In this document: positions 29,311 to 35,861 of the stretch, piece by piece
Numbering within the stretch: position 1 is the first letter of the stretch
How the letters are laid out: each line of letters begins with the position of its first letter
The notes under the pieces: model-generated
Told to the model about the DNA's origin: nothing
Databases searched by the model: none
What the model saw: the letters and a program-made list of their open reading frames with translations, nothing else
Program-made: the position numbers and the translations under genes
NCBI GenBank assembly: GCA_028278405.1
Contig: JANQEK010000043.1
Location: 52,598-116,597, forward strand
DNA: 64,000 nucleotides
DNA from: Nitrospinaceae bacterium
GTDB taxonomy: Bacteria; Nitrospinota; Nitrospinia; Nitrospinales; Nitrospinaceae
Direction of reading: 5' to 3'

Positions 29311-29748
29311 TTATTTGCATCGGACAAAAAACTCCCGTTCCTCCAGAAAATTGTTGTCCAGAAAAACCTTCACCTTCCACTTACCGTAAAATTTTGCCAC
29401 CTCGGCATTGAGATGCGTGGAGGCCGCCCGGTCTTCCACATTTAAAAATTCCAGCGCCAGCCAACCGTCCGTCTCCTTTTGCTGGCCTACGAAATCCAGA
29501 TGACCCTGGTCTTGCAGCTTTCCTTCGGGATTAAACCAACGCGCCGTTATGCGGTGCTTGCCGTACACCTGGAACCAGGTTGTCATCAAGTAAACCCGTT
29601 CCCGGCAGTCAAATTCACTGGTTGCCTGCTGGTCGACCAGTTTCTTTACCAGCTTCAAGGAATAGGAAGGGACATCGACTTCAGCTGCATTTGCCGTTGC
29701 AAACAGCCCCAAAAAAAGAAACAGAGTTGTAAATGTTCGGAGACTCAC
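29311..29748 (-). CDS. Secreted protein of unknown function
   Basis: I chose the GTG at 29748 because it gives a clean signal peptide (SLRTFTTLFLFLGLFATANA, cut after ANA) and avoids overlap with the upstream TPR gene; the longest frame begins at 29817. The mature domain of about 125 residues looks all-beta, with alternating hydrophobic strands (WFQVYGKHRITARWFNPEGK and KWKVKVFLDNNFLEEREF) and two Cys that could pair. It resembles domains of unknown function that form an immunoglobulin-like sandwich. It lies 22 bases after the TPR gene and is likely co-transcribed. Confidence 0.55.
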   Translation of the reverse strand: MSLRTFTTLFLFLGLFATANAAEVDVPSYSLKLVKKLVDQQATSEFDCRERVYLMTTWFQVYGKHRITARWFNPEGKLQDQGHLDFVGQQKETDGWLALEFLNVEDRAASTHLNAEVAKFYGKWKVKVFLDNNFLEEREFFVRCK

Positions 29749-29770
29749 AGTGTCGTTGGTGCAAGAGGAA

Positions 29771-30502
29771 TTAGTGAATGGCGTAGTCTTCTGAATCCGA
29801 GGGTCCACGCAGGGCATGGTTATGCCGGGTATTGGGGATCTTGTTCAATCGATTGAGAACGTTCGTCATATGCTCGACTCCCAGATTGTAATGCAGGGCT
29901 TCAAAGGTATCCCGTGCATGCGTAAAGGAAGCGATCGCCAGGGGTATCCGGTTCGCTTTCCAGTACATGTGTCCCATGCTTTCATGAACGCTTCCCAGGA
30001 CCCGGTTGGCTTTGCCGTCTTTCAGTAAATTCAACGATTCGATATATCTTTGTTCAGCCTTCTTGAAATTCTCAAGTTCCATATGAAGGTCTGCCAGTTC
30101 TTTGATGGAATCCGCCTGTCCCAGCCGGTCCGGGATCTTGGCGTGATATTGGGCGGCGAGCAGATAGTGTTTCTCGGCTTCTTCCGGTTCACGGGCCCAG
30201 ACATAGAGATCGGCCAGCGAATTGTACGTTGTGGCGACGTGATGGATGTCCTTGCGTTCCTCATAAATGGCGAGGGCTTTGCGATAATTTTCTGAAGCCT
30301 GAGGAAATTCCCGGTAGAAATAATTTTCTGAAGCTTTTTGAATATAGGATGCTGCAAGATCCTCCGGCTCCGGATAGGGATTCAGAGTGTTGTCGGTCAG
30401 CATCGGCAGGCGTTTTTCGCTGATGATCAGAAATGGCATGGCGACCAGCAGCGCAAAGCCTGTCGCCAGCATGACCTTCTTCTTATTCCAGAATCTTTTC
30501 AT
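29771..30502 (-). CDS. Membrane-anchored TPR protein
   Basis: The 243-residue protein starts with a basic segment and one membrane helix (VMLATGFALLVAMPFLII), then exposes about five tetratricopeptide repeats. They include units starting near residues 50 (AASYIQKASENYFYREF), 88 (ATTYNSLADLYVWARE), 128 (ADSIKELADLHMELEN) and 168 (GSVHESMGHMYWKANR). The N-terminal helix is probably an anchor rather than a cleaved signal. TPR arrays bind partner proteins. The downstream secreted protein is in the same direction 22 bases away and might be a partner. Confidence 0.72.
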   Translation of the reverse strand: MKRFWNKKKVMLATGFALLVAMPFLIISEKRLPMLTDNTLNPYPEPEDLAASYIQKASENYFYREFPQASENYRKALAIYEERKDIHHVATTYNSLADLYVWAREPEEAEKHYLLAAQYHAKIPDRLGQADSIKELADLHMELENFKKAEQRYIESLNLLKDGKANRVLGSVHESMGHMYWKANRIPLAIASFTHARDTFEALHYNLGVEHMTNVLNRLNKIPNTRHNHALRGPSDSEDYAIH

Positions 30503-30642
30503 AAAGACCGGAGTGGAAGATGTTGAATAAAGGAAACGACTGCCTCCTCAATTACAGTTTAATTATACCCCAGGCCGATTTCGAAGGCTCTTTTTTTCCT
30601 CCAGACCGGAACTGCTTTCTCCTCCCGTGGATTCGCCATATG

Positions 30643-31083
30643 TCAAGTGGTGCATCTCGGGCACAAGCCCGTCACCTCTATATGGTGATGAAGATTTCTA
30701 TAACCTTTTTTCTCCAGCCGCTTTTCTGTCTTTAATAGTATGCAATCCCCCAGAGGCTCGACCCAGTGACATTGATCACATTTAAAATAGTGTTTATGAT
30801 ACGGGGTGTTTTTGTTTGAAATGCTGATCATGTACCTTGCTGCTTGCCCATGAAAAAGGAATTTTGACACTAACCCTAAGTCTTCAAAAATCGACAAAGT
30901 TCGATAAACGGAAACTTGATCACAATACAGATCATCTGATCTTTGAATACAGTCAAAAATCTCCTCGGGTGTAAAGGGAGTCTCTCGATTCTGGATTAAA
31001 ATAGATGCCACCGCAAGTCTAGACTGGGTAATTCTCAATCGATGGAACTTGAGAATCTCCTTGAACTTTTCTAGTTCTTTCAT
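30643..31083 (-). CDS. Fur-family metalloregulator (probably Zur- or PerR-type), copy 1
   Basis: The 146-residue protein has the Fur layout. A winged-helix DNA-binding domain (HRLRITQSRLAVASILI ... CDQVSVYRTLSIFEDLGLV) is followed by a dimerisation domain with the metal cluster HKHYFKCDQCHWVEP and the C-terminal CPRC pair. The two CxxC pairs form the structural zinc site. The sensor metal cannot be fixed from sequence. A 7-1-7 palindrome 134 bases upstream (31217-31231) matches the one beside the second Fur gene at 35862, suggesting shared or self-regulation. The neighbours point to zinc. It reads away from the small membrane protein and phosphoesterase genes. Confidence 0.85.
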   Translation of the reverse strand: MKELEKFKEILKFHRLRITQSRLAVASILIQNRETPFTPEEIFDCIQRSDDLYCDQVSVYRTLSIFEDLGLVSKFLFHGQAARYMISISNKNTPYHKHYFKCDQCHWVEPLGDCILLKTEKRLEKKGYRNLHHHIEVTGLCPRCTT

Positions 31084-31216
31084 GCATTCACATCCGCTCG
31101 TTTAATGATAGATAGTAAGTGGCCTTTTCTCAATTATTGGTCATCTACTATGAAACATCAACAGCTTTACCAAGAAAACCCTGGAAGGTTATACCCTAAG
31201 ACATCTTCTTTTTTAT

Positions 31217-31231
31217 TGCAACTAAATTGCA
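31217..31231. promoter_or_regulatory. Candidate Fur/Zur-type operator, TGCAACT-A-AATTGCA
   Basis: This near-perfect 7-1-7 inverted repeat has one arm mismatch and lies between the divergent Fur gene (start 31083) and the small membrane protein gene (start 31284). It is the same pattern as the perfect repeat at 35745-35759. A 7-1-7 palindrome with AT-rich centre is the known shape of Fur, Zur and PerR boxes. The regulator that binds it is inferred. Confidence 0.6.
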
Positions 31232-31283
31232 ATAATGGTAGCGTACTACGAATTCCAATATCGTTAAAATTAAGGATGAGTGA

Positions 31284-31508
31284 ATGCGTTCAAAACCTGA
31301 CTCTTCTCTAGGGTTCTCAGTGAATAGATCTCGGCTAGCAAAGGCTCTCAGCATCGATTGGCTTGGACAAACTACTGCAAGTATCTGCTGGATCTGCAGC
31401 ATGTTTGTTTACGGAGTGAGTTCCGCAGGCGACTGGCTGCAGTTGAGTGCCGCTTCTGCATGGTTCTTGGCCAATTTAGCCGCGATTACAAAACCACAGA
31501 TCGAATAA
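31284..31508 (+). CDS. Small conserved-looking membrane protein
   Basis: The 74-residue protein has two short hydrophobic segments (TTASICWICSMFVYGV and LSAASAWFLANLAAI) separated by SSAGDWLQ. Aromatic-rich motifs such as DWLGQT and GDWLQL suggest a conserved family rather than a chance frame. An AAGGAT ribosome site lies 6 bases before the ATG, and the next gene starts 14 bases after its stop, making a two-gene operon. The Fur-type palindrome 53 bases upstream suggests metal control. A role in metal transport or sensing at the membrane is only inference. Confidence 0.6.
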   Translation: MRSKPDSSLGFSVNRSRLAKALSIDWLGQTTASICWICSMFVYGVSSAGDWLQLSAASAWFLANLAAITKPQIE

Positions 31509-31522
31509 GAGGAGAGAGGTTA

Positions 31523-32347
31523 ATGGGTAAAAAGATTGCTGTTATCTCCTGTATTCATGGAAATATGGAGGCTCTTGAAACTGTCTATGATGACATTCGC
31601 TCGAAGAATATTGATAGCATCGTCTGTTTAGGAGATCTCGTGGGATACGGACCGCATCCGAATGAGGTGGTTCGTTTTATAGAACGAAAAAATATCTCAA
31701 CCGTTTTGGGCTGCTGGGACGAGGGGATCGGCCTCGACAAAAATACTTGTGGTTGCCATTACATTTCTAAGAAGGAGGAGGAACTTGGAGCGATGGCATT
31801 TGCTTGGACAAAAGTGGCTGTCTCAAAGAAAACTAAAAGTTTTTTAAGAGAGTTGCCGTTTGGAATAAAAGATGATTCCGAGAATGTCCTTTTCGTCCAT
31901 GGTAGCCCCCGTTCCACGAGTGAATACTTGACGGATTCAACTCATGAGCTGATTCTATTTGAACGTGCAGCAGGTGGTGATTGTGAAATACTGATGTGCG
32001 GGCACACCCATGTTCCCTTTGTCAAAGAGGTATCGGGTATCTTGACCGTCAAGGCGCGTGAAAATGATTTAAAGAAACGGTCATCGCCATCGAGAAAGGT
32101 TACATTGAAACCGAAACTAATTGTTAATGCAGGTAGCGTAGGAGAGCCCCGCCATGGAGGTATGGAATCCAGTTATATCACCATAGATACTGTCAACCTC
32201 AAAGTCGAAATTCACTATGTGGAATATGATGTTGGGAAGACTGTGGCTGCCATGAAAAGAAAGAAAATTCCCGAAGTCTTCATCGAACGTATTCAAGCGG
32301 CCCAAGAACTTACCGGGAAAGCAAAAGATATCGTCTGTGCCTGCTAG
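31523..32347 (+). CDS. Metallophosphoesterase-fold protein with Cys-substituted metal site
   Basis: The start is the ATG at 31523 behind GGAGAGAGG, giving 274 residues. The calcineurin-like phosphoesterase fold is clear: motif I ISCIHGN (residues 8-14), motif II CLGDLVGYG (35-43), motif III LGCWDEG (62-68), FVHGSPR and GHTH. Motif I is normally D-x-H and motif III GN[HW]D. Here Cys10 replaces the Asp and Cys64 replaces the Asn, and a CGCH motif (76-79) and a C-terminal CAC add more thiols. The metal site may hold a thiophilic ion such as zinc. A similar clade may exist in cyanobacteria (from memory). Substrate is unknown. Confidence 0.8.
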   Translation: MGKKIAVISCIHGNMEALETVYDDIRSKNIDSIVCLGDLVGYGPHPNEVVRFIERKNISTVLGCWDEGIGLDKNTCGCHYISKKEEELGAMAFAWTKVAVSKKTKSFLRELPFGIKDDSENVLFVHGSPRSTSEYLTDSTHELILFERAAGGDCEILMCGHTHVPFVKEVSGILTVKARENDLKKRSSPSRKVTLKPKLIVNAGSVGEPRHGGMESSYITIDTVNLKVEIHYVEYDVGKTVAAMKRKKIPEVFIERIQAAQELTGKAKDIVCAC

Positions 32348-32482
32348 AGTTTGGATTGGGTCATTTGGTTGCATTCCATACGTCCATGACGTGCAAATGA
32401 GTCAAATTTCAACAAAAATGAAATTCCCCATTCACGCTGACTAAAAGAGCATCCCCAATGGCTTTGTTGGGATATGTTTTAG

Positions 32483-32521
32483 CGCAATATTGACATTTTT
32501 GCGCAAATATGCAAATATTGA
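32483..32521 (+). promoter_or_regulatory. arsR promoter with overlapping ArsR/SmtB-type operator
   Basis: A consensus -35 TTGACA (32490-32495) and an 18-base spacer lead to AATATT (32514-32519), with transcription expected to start at or within a few bases of the ATG at 32525. The spacer holds TGCGCAAATATGCAAATATT. Together with CAATATT at 32485-32491 this forms inverted arms (CAATATT/AATATTG), the usual shape of an ArsR/SmtB operator. Confidence 0.55.
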
Positions 32522-32524
32522 GCA

Positions 32525-32818
32525 ATGGATGCTACTGAGACACAAGAGCTGGCAAATTTGTTTAAAGCGCTGGGGGAATTCAATCGACTCTCTCTGGTGA
32601 ACGAATTATGCCAATGCGATACTCCACAAAACGCAATGTGCTTATGCGAGTGCTGCAATGTTGATGCCTCGGTAGTTTCCCGCCATCTGAAGGTTTTAGT
32701 AGAAGAGGGAGTTGTCAGATTTGAAAAAAAAGGTCGAGAAAAAACCTTTTCTTTAAACAAAAAGGAACTGGCTGAAACCCTTAGAAGGCTTGCAGATAAG
32801 GTCGAGGGTAAAAGTTAA
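32525..32818 (+). CDS. ArsR/SmtB-family metal-responsive repressor
   Basis: The 97-residue winged-helix protein is of standard size for the family. The recognition helix VDASVVSRHLKVLVEEG is preceded by an unusually Cys-rich segment, MCLCECCNV (residues about 38-46), at the place where ArsR and CadC carry their metal-sensing Cys pairs. A further Cys pair (LCQCDT) lies ten residues earlier. Thiol sensing of As(III), Cd, Zn or Pb is likely, with release of DNA on metal binding. It lies 23 bases upstream of a metallothionein-like gene. No ribosome site is visible, and the promoter places the transcript start near the ATG, so the mRNA may be leaderless. Confidence 0.85.
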   Translation: MDATETQELANLFKALGEFNRLSLVNELCQCDTPQNAMCLCECCNVDASVVSRHLKVLVEEGVVRFEKKGREKTFSLNKKELAETLRRLADKVEGKS

Positions 32819-32841
32819 ATGTTAAAAATGGAGGTCTAACC

Positions 32842-32934
32842 ATGAGTGAGAATAACTGCAAGTGCGATTGCAAGGAATCAAACTGCTGTAAAGAAAAAAC
32901 ATGTGGGTGTTGCAAAGACGGTTGCTGTTGCTAA
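32842..32934 (+). CDS. Metallothionein-like 30-residue peptide
   Basis: The gene has a GGAGG site 7 bases before an ATG and encodes 30 residues with 11 Cys, in the patterns CKCDC, CC, CGCC and a terminal CCC. There are no aromatic residues. Such Cys density and small size match metallothioneins, which bind Zn, Cd or Cu in thiolate clusters. The sequence is not a BmtA/SmtA type with His-containing fold, so this may be a distinct small class. It is the second gene behind the ArsR repressor, so metal excess should induce it. Confidence 0.72.
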   Translation: MSENNCKCDCKESNCCKEKTCGCCKDGCCC

Positions 32935-32972
32935 AATGAATTGAGACAACAAAGAAAGGGGTAGTTTTCGCA

Positions 32973-33206
32973 TCATCTTTGTTCTCCCGACAATTCGTCC
33001 GCCGCACGACGGAACCACGCGATTATTCGCTGAAGATGATCGGTTCCGTACTGCCTCGCGAATTCTCTGGTTTTTGGATGCTTGCCATCCTGTAATTCAG
33101 TCAGGCGTTCTCCGATGTACGTCGATGTCAACGGGATGTTGCAACGGACCTCGATGCAGTTACGCCATTGTTCGTATGTAGCGGGAATTACATTTTCATC
33201 ATTCAT
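32973..33206 (-). CDS. 77-residue conserved-looking protein at the end of the zinc operon
   Basis: This small soluble protein contains the blocks ATYEQWRNCIEV, PLTSTYIGERL and FARQYGTDHLQRIIAWFRRA, which have true coding character. It is similar to conserved hypothetical proteins I recall from other bacteria. It is the last gene in the leftward series COG0523 GTPase, flavoprotein remnant, hisI and DsrE-like, though 97 bases separate it from the DsrE-like gene. It converges on the metallothionein gene. Function is unknown. Two Cys residues (Cys17 and Cys22) could bind metal. Confidence 0.55.
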   Translation of the reverse strand: MNDENVIPATYEQWRNCIEVRCNIPLTSTYIGERLTELQDGKHPKTREFARQYGTDHLQRIIAWFRRAADELSGEQR

Positions 33207-33303
33207 AAGAGGGATGACCTTGAAAACACATCAATGTTAGCGGCGCGGCGGATGCCCGCCCAACGGCCTCTTCGTCGTTCACTATACACATACCTCGCAT
33301 CAG

Positions 33304-33681
33304 CTAGAGGGTGATGATTTGGTCTGGTGGGTTGCCGCTCAAAGCGTCATAAAGTTGGGGGAAGCAGCCCGCACTCACTCCTTCAACGGTCCCTTTCGCC
33401 GCCACTTCACCCCTGCCACACTGCTCAAGAGTACCTTCGGCCAAGTTGCGACGTACGGCGCACTGGTCGCACATCATTAACAGGATGCCGTGTTCACGCG
33501 CGACTTTCGATAACCGCTCTCCTACCGGGTCACCCGAGCGAAGCATGAAGGTGTTGTCATCGAAGAAGAACATGCCGACAACCTCGGCGCCGTGATAGCC
33601 GCCTTCGAGTTGAGGCAGGATCATTGTTGCCAGTTGAAAAGTGGAAGCCATGTCAGAGCGGAAGATGTAAGCGACTTTCAT
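33304..33681 (-). CDS. DsrE/DsrF-like sulfur-relay-fold protein
   Basis: The 125-residue protein has the DsrE fold pattern: KVAYIFRSDMASTFQLATMI, a GMFFFDDNTFML strand, then LLMMCDQCAVRRNL and a C-terminal GVSAGCFPQLYDAL. Conserved Cys residues (Cys70 and Cys73 in MCDQCA, and Cys106 region GCFP) sit where DsrE/TusD-type proteins carry sulfur. It lies 24 bases after hisI in the Zur-like operon. From memory, similar proteins (SaoD-type) accompany sulfur or selenium genes. Here it may handle thiols or metal. The role is not proven. Confidence 0.65.
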   Translation of the reverse strand: MKVAYIFRSDMASTFQLATMILPQLEGGYHGAEVVGMFFFDDNTFMLRSGDPVGERLSKVAREHGILLMMCDQCAVRRNLAEGTLEQCGRGEVAAKGTVEGVSAGCFPQLYDALSGNPPDQIITL

Positions 33682-33705
33682 GATAAGTTCCTTGTCTGTT
33701 AAGGT

Positions 33706-34176
33706 TCAGAGTTGCGTCGGGTTTGGGGCATCGCCGTAGACCGACTTGGGGTCGAAAACCTTCTCCGTCTCTGTAAACACCAGCGGCTGGCCGACCTGAT
33801 CGCCAAAGGGCACGGTTCGGTAAAAACAGGAGCGATATCCCACGTGGCAACTGGCCCCGCCCTGGACGTCCACACGCAGCCAGACGCAATCCTGGTCGTC
33901 ATCGATTCGCATCTCGCGGACGCGCTGCACCAAGCCGCTCGTTGCGCCCTTATGCCAGAGACACTTTCGGCTCCGGCTCCAATAGACGGCTTCGCCCAGT
34001 TTGATGGTTTGCGCGAGCGCCTCGGCGTTCATGTAGGCATGCATGAGCACTTCGCCGGTTTCGAAGTCCGTCGTGACCACCGGGATCAGCCCGTGCTCAT
34101 CGAATTTAGGGGCCAGCTCGACGCCTTCCTCAACCTGCTCGATTTTCTGTCTTTCCGAAAAGAGTGAATCATTCAT
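33706..34176 (-). CDS. hisI: Phosphoribosyl-AMP cyclohydrolase, probable low-zinc paralogue
   Basis: The 156-residue enzyme opens the purine ring of phosphoribosyl-AMP in histidine synthesis. Family blocks are present: [33 protein letters not shown] and [13 protein letters not shown]. Typical HisI has DCDxD, whose Cys is one of three zinc ligands. Here the segment reads [12 protein letters not shown], so that Cys is replaced by Asp and a Cys appears four places later; the other two Cys ligands are kept. It sits between a COG0523 GTPase and a DsrE-like gene, the known setting for Zur-controlled HisI paralogues. The AGGAAGG ribosome site lies within a 35-base duplication. Confidence 0.88.
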   Translation of the reverse strand: MNDSLFSERQKIEQVEEGVELAPKFDEHGLIPVVTTDFETGEVLMHAYMNAEALAQTIKLGEAVYWSRSRKCLWHKGATSGLVQRVREMRIDDDQDCVWLRVDVQGGASCHVGYRSCFYRTVPFGDQVGQPLVFTETEKVFDPKSVYGDAPNPTQL

Positions 34177-34226
34177 GTTTTATTGCCTTCCTAAAAGAGT
34201 GATGCATTCATGTTTGCTTGCGTTCC
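34157..34226. repeat. Imperfect 35-bp tandem duplication over the hisI start
   Basis: Two adjacent 35-base copies (34157-34191 and 34192-34226) share a core of AAAAGAGTGA, CATTCATGTTT and TTG(C)CTTCC-like segments. The left copy holds the hisI start codon and ribosome site. The right copy holds a decayed version that supplies the stop of the truncated flavoprotein frame. It looks like a slippage or repair duplication linked to deletion of the flavoprotein gene. Confidence 0.75.
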
Positions 34227-34370
34227 CACGTCGTTTCCCATCAACATGCCGTGCACTCCTTCCCACAGAATGCCCGCATGCCTTAGGGCTATTGCAACGC
34301 CCACACCCACAGCGCCTCCACCAACGACAACGACGTCATACACAGTCTTGGTGGTTTGTACGACTGTCAT
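34191..34370 (-). pseudogene. Truncated FAD/NAD-binding flavoprotein
   Basis: A 59-codon frame starts at the ATG 34368-34370, overlapping the stop of the COG0523 gene (ATGA). It begins with a dinucleotide-binding fold, YDVVVVGGGAVGVGVAIALR (residues about 11-30), the N-terminus of FAD-dependent oxidoreductases. After about 35 residues the sequence loses similarity (HAGILWEGVHGML) and ends in the 35-base duplicated hisI leader. A full flavoprotein needs several hundred residues, so this is a deletion remnant. It may still be translated and serve only to couple hisI to the GTPase gene. Confidence 0.65.
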
Positions 34371-35605
34371 GCCGACTCCCGTTCCATTTGAAGCTCAGGG
34401 AAGGGATTCTGAAGCTCTGCCCAGTTTCGGCTACTGGCATTGGCAAGTTGCTCGTCCAGCAAGCACGCATTGAGTCCAGCGCGTATGGACGCCTCGTCCA
34501 TCTTCTGGCCAATGAAAACGAGTTCCTGCATGCGATCACCGTATCGAGGATGCCAGTCCGGCTGTTGGTCGGGGCGCTCACCCTCGGGGTGATTCCACTG
34601 TGCGGGAGGCACAGCCGCCCACCACATACCAGCGGGATTTACATTACTGGCGCCTCCGGCCTGAGCCCACTCGTAGGCTACTCGATGGTCCGCGGCGACC
34701 CAAAAATGTCCTTTGGAGCGGAGCACGCCGTGCCAGTTTCCACTGTCATTCAAGAATGACCAAAGTTTCTCGGCGTCGAAGGGATGCGATGTCCGGTAGA
34801 CGAAACTCGATATGCCATACTCTTCGGTTTCTGGCGTGTGCTCTTCCATCAGCTCTCGAATCCAGCCCGCGGAGCTCGCAGCCTTCTCATAGTCGAACAG
34901 GCCCGTGTTGAGCACGGACTCGAGCGGAACCTGTCCGCGGGTTGTCGGGAGAATTTTCGCGCCGGGGTTTAGCACCTTGACGATGGCCTGGATCTCCTTT
35001 GCCTGATCTTCACTCGCGAGATCAAGCTTATTGAGCACGATAACGTCCGCGAACTCAATCTGGTCAATGAGTAGGTCGGTTACTGTCCGGTCGTCTTCTT
35101 CGCCAAGCGCTTCGCCACGATCCTTGAGTGCTTCGGCTGCATTGTAACTTTGCAGGAAGTTCGCGGCGTCCACGACCGTGACCATTGTGTCGAGTCGAGA
35201 AACATGGCTCAGGCTCACACCGTCCTCGTCTTCAAATGTAAAGGTCTGTGCGACAGGGATCGGTTCCGAGATTCCCGTGGATTCGATCAGCAAGTAGTCG
35301 AAACGTCCTTCTTTCGCGAGTCGCGAAACTTCGGCGAGGAGATCGTCCCGAAGCGTGCAGCAAATGCAGCCGTTGGACATCTCGACCAGCTTCTCTTCGG
35401 TGCGTGAGAGTTCGGCGCCGCCTCGTTCGATGAGCGCCGCGTCAATGTTGACCTCGCTCATATCGTTTACGATCACCGCCACACGACGTCCTTCCCGGTT
35501 ATTGAGCACTTGGTTGAGCAACGTGGTCTTTCCCGCGCCGAGGAAGCCGCTGAGTACCGTGACCGGCAGGCGGGACTGACTCGGGGATGATTCAATCTTG
35601 TTCAT
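34367..35605 (-). CDS. COG0523 P-loop GTPase, zinc metallochaperone type (ZigA/YciC-like)
   Basis: The start is the ATG at 35605, with GGAG six bases upstream; the longer frame to 35701 runs through the operator region. The 412-residue protein has the P-loop [11 protein letters not shown] (residues about 20-30), the family metal motif [13 protein letters not shown] (CxCC, near residue 80), the guanine-specificity motif VLNKLDLA, and a C-terminal CobW domain with several His and Trp residues. COG0523 GTPases deliver or insert metals into target proteins. Zur-controlled members act in zinc scarcity. Here it heads an operon with hisI and is preceded by a 7-1-7 palindrome at 35745-35759. Confidence 0.92.
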   Translation of the reverse strand: MNKIESSPSQSRLPVTVLSGFLGAGKTTLLNQVLNNREGRRVAVIVNDMSEVNIDAALIERGGAELSRTEEKLVEMSNGCICCTLRDDLLAEVSRLAKEGRFDYLLIESTGISEPIPVAQTFTFEDEDGVSLSHVSRLDTMVTVVDAANFLQSYNAAEALKDRGEALGEEDDRTVTDLLIDQIEFADVIVLNKLDLASEDQAKEIQAIVKVLNPGAKILPTTRGQVPLESVLNTGLFDYEKAASSAGWIRELMEEHTPETEEYGISSFVYRTSHPFDAEKLWSFLNDSGNWHGVLRSKGHFWVAADHRVAYEWAQAGGASNVNPAGMWWAAVPPAQWNHPEGERPDQQPDWHPRYGDRMQELVFIGQKMDEASIRAGLNACLLDEQLANASSRNWAELQNPFPELQMERESA

Positions 35606-35744
35606 GGATAACTCCAACAGTTCGGTCAATTTTGAGAAAAGGGACTTCTTGCGAATAGGCGGTTCGTAATGGGTAACGGTTGAACCACCGCCAGTTGGCA
35701 ATCTATCGGTCCCTGAAGTATTTTTTCCGCAATGTTAATACAAA

Positions 35745-35759
35745 TGCAATTTAATTGCA
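35745..35759. promoter_or_regulatory. Candidate Zur/Fur operator, perfect palindrome TGCAATT-T-AATTGCA
   Basis: This perfect 7-1-7 inverted repeat lies between the leftward COG0523 operon (start 35605) and the rightward Fur-family gene (start 35862). It matches 14 of 15 bases, allowing the free centre, with the site at 31217-31231. The geometry is that of Fur, Zur and PerR boxes. The product of the gene at 35862 is the likeliest binder, acting on both directions. Confidence 0.7.
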
Positions 35760-35760
35760 A

Positions 35761-35819
35761 ATGTATTATTATTGCAAAAAGGCCCGAGCCTGTATTATGA
35801 TTGCAAAAAGGCCCGAGCC
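35761..35819. repeat. Tandem duplication of about 29 bp upstream of the Fur-family gene
   Basis: Two copies (35761-35790 and 35791-35819) share TGTATTAT, ATTGCAAAAAG and GCCCGAGCC. The repeat starts right after the palindrome and contains TTGCAA and TATTAT elements that could act as -35 and -10 boxes for the gene at 35862. Duplication may have doubled the promoter or operator half-site. Confidence 0.75.
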
Positions 35820-35861
35820 GATGAAGTCCGTGCTTGAGGAAACAAAAAAGGAAATGCTCCC

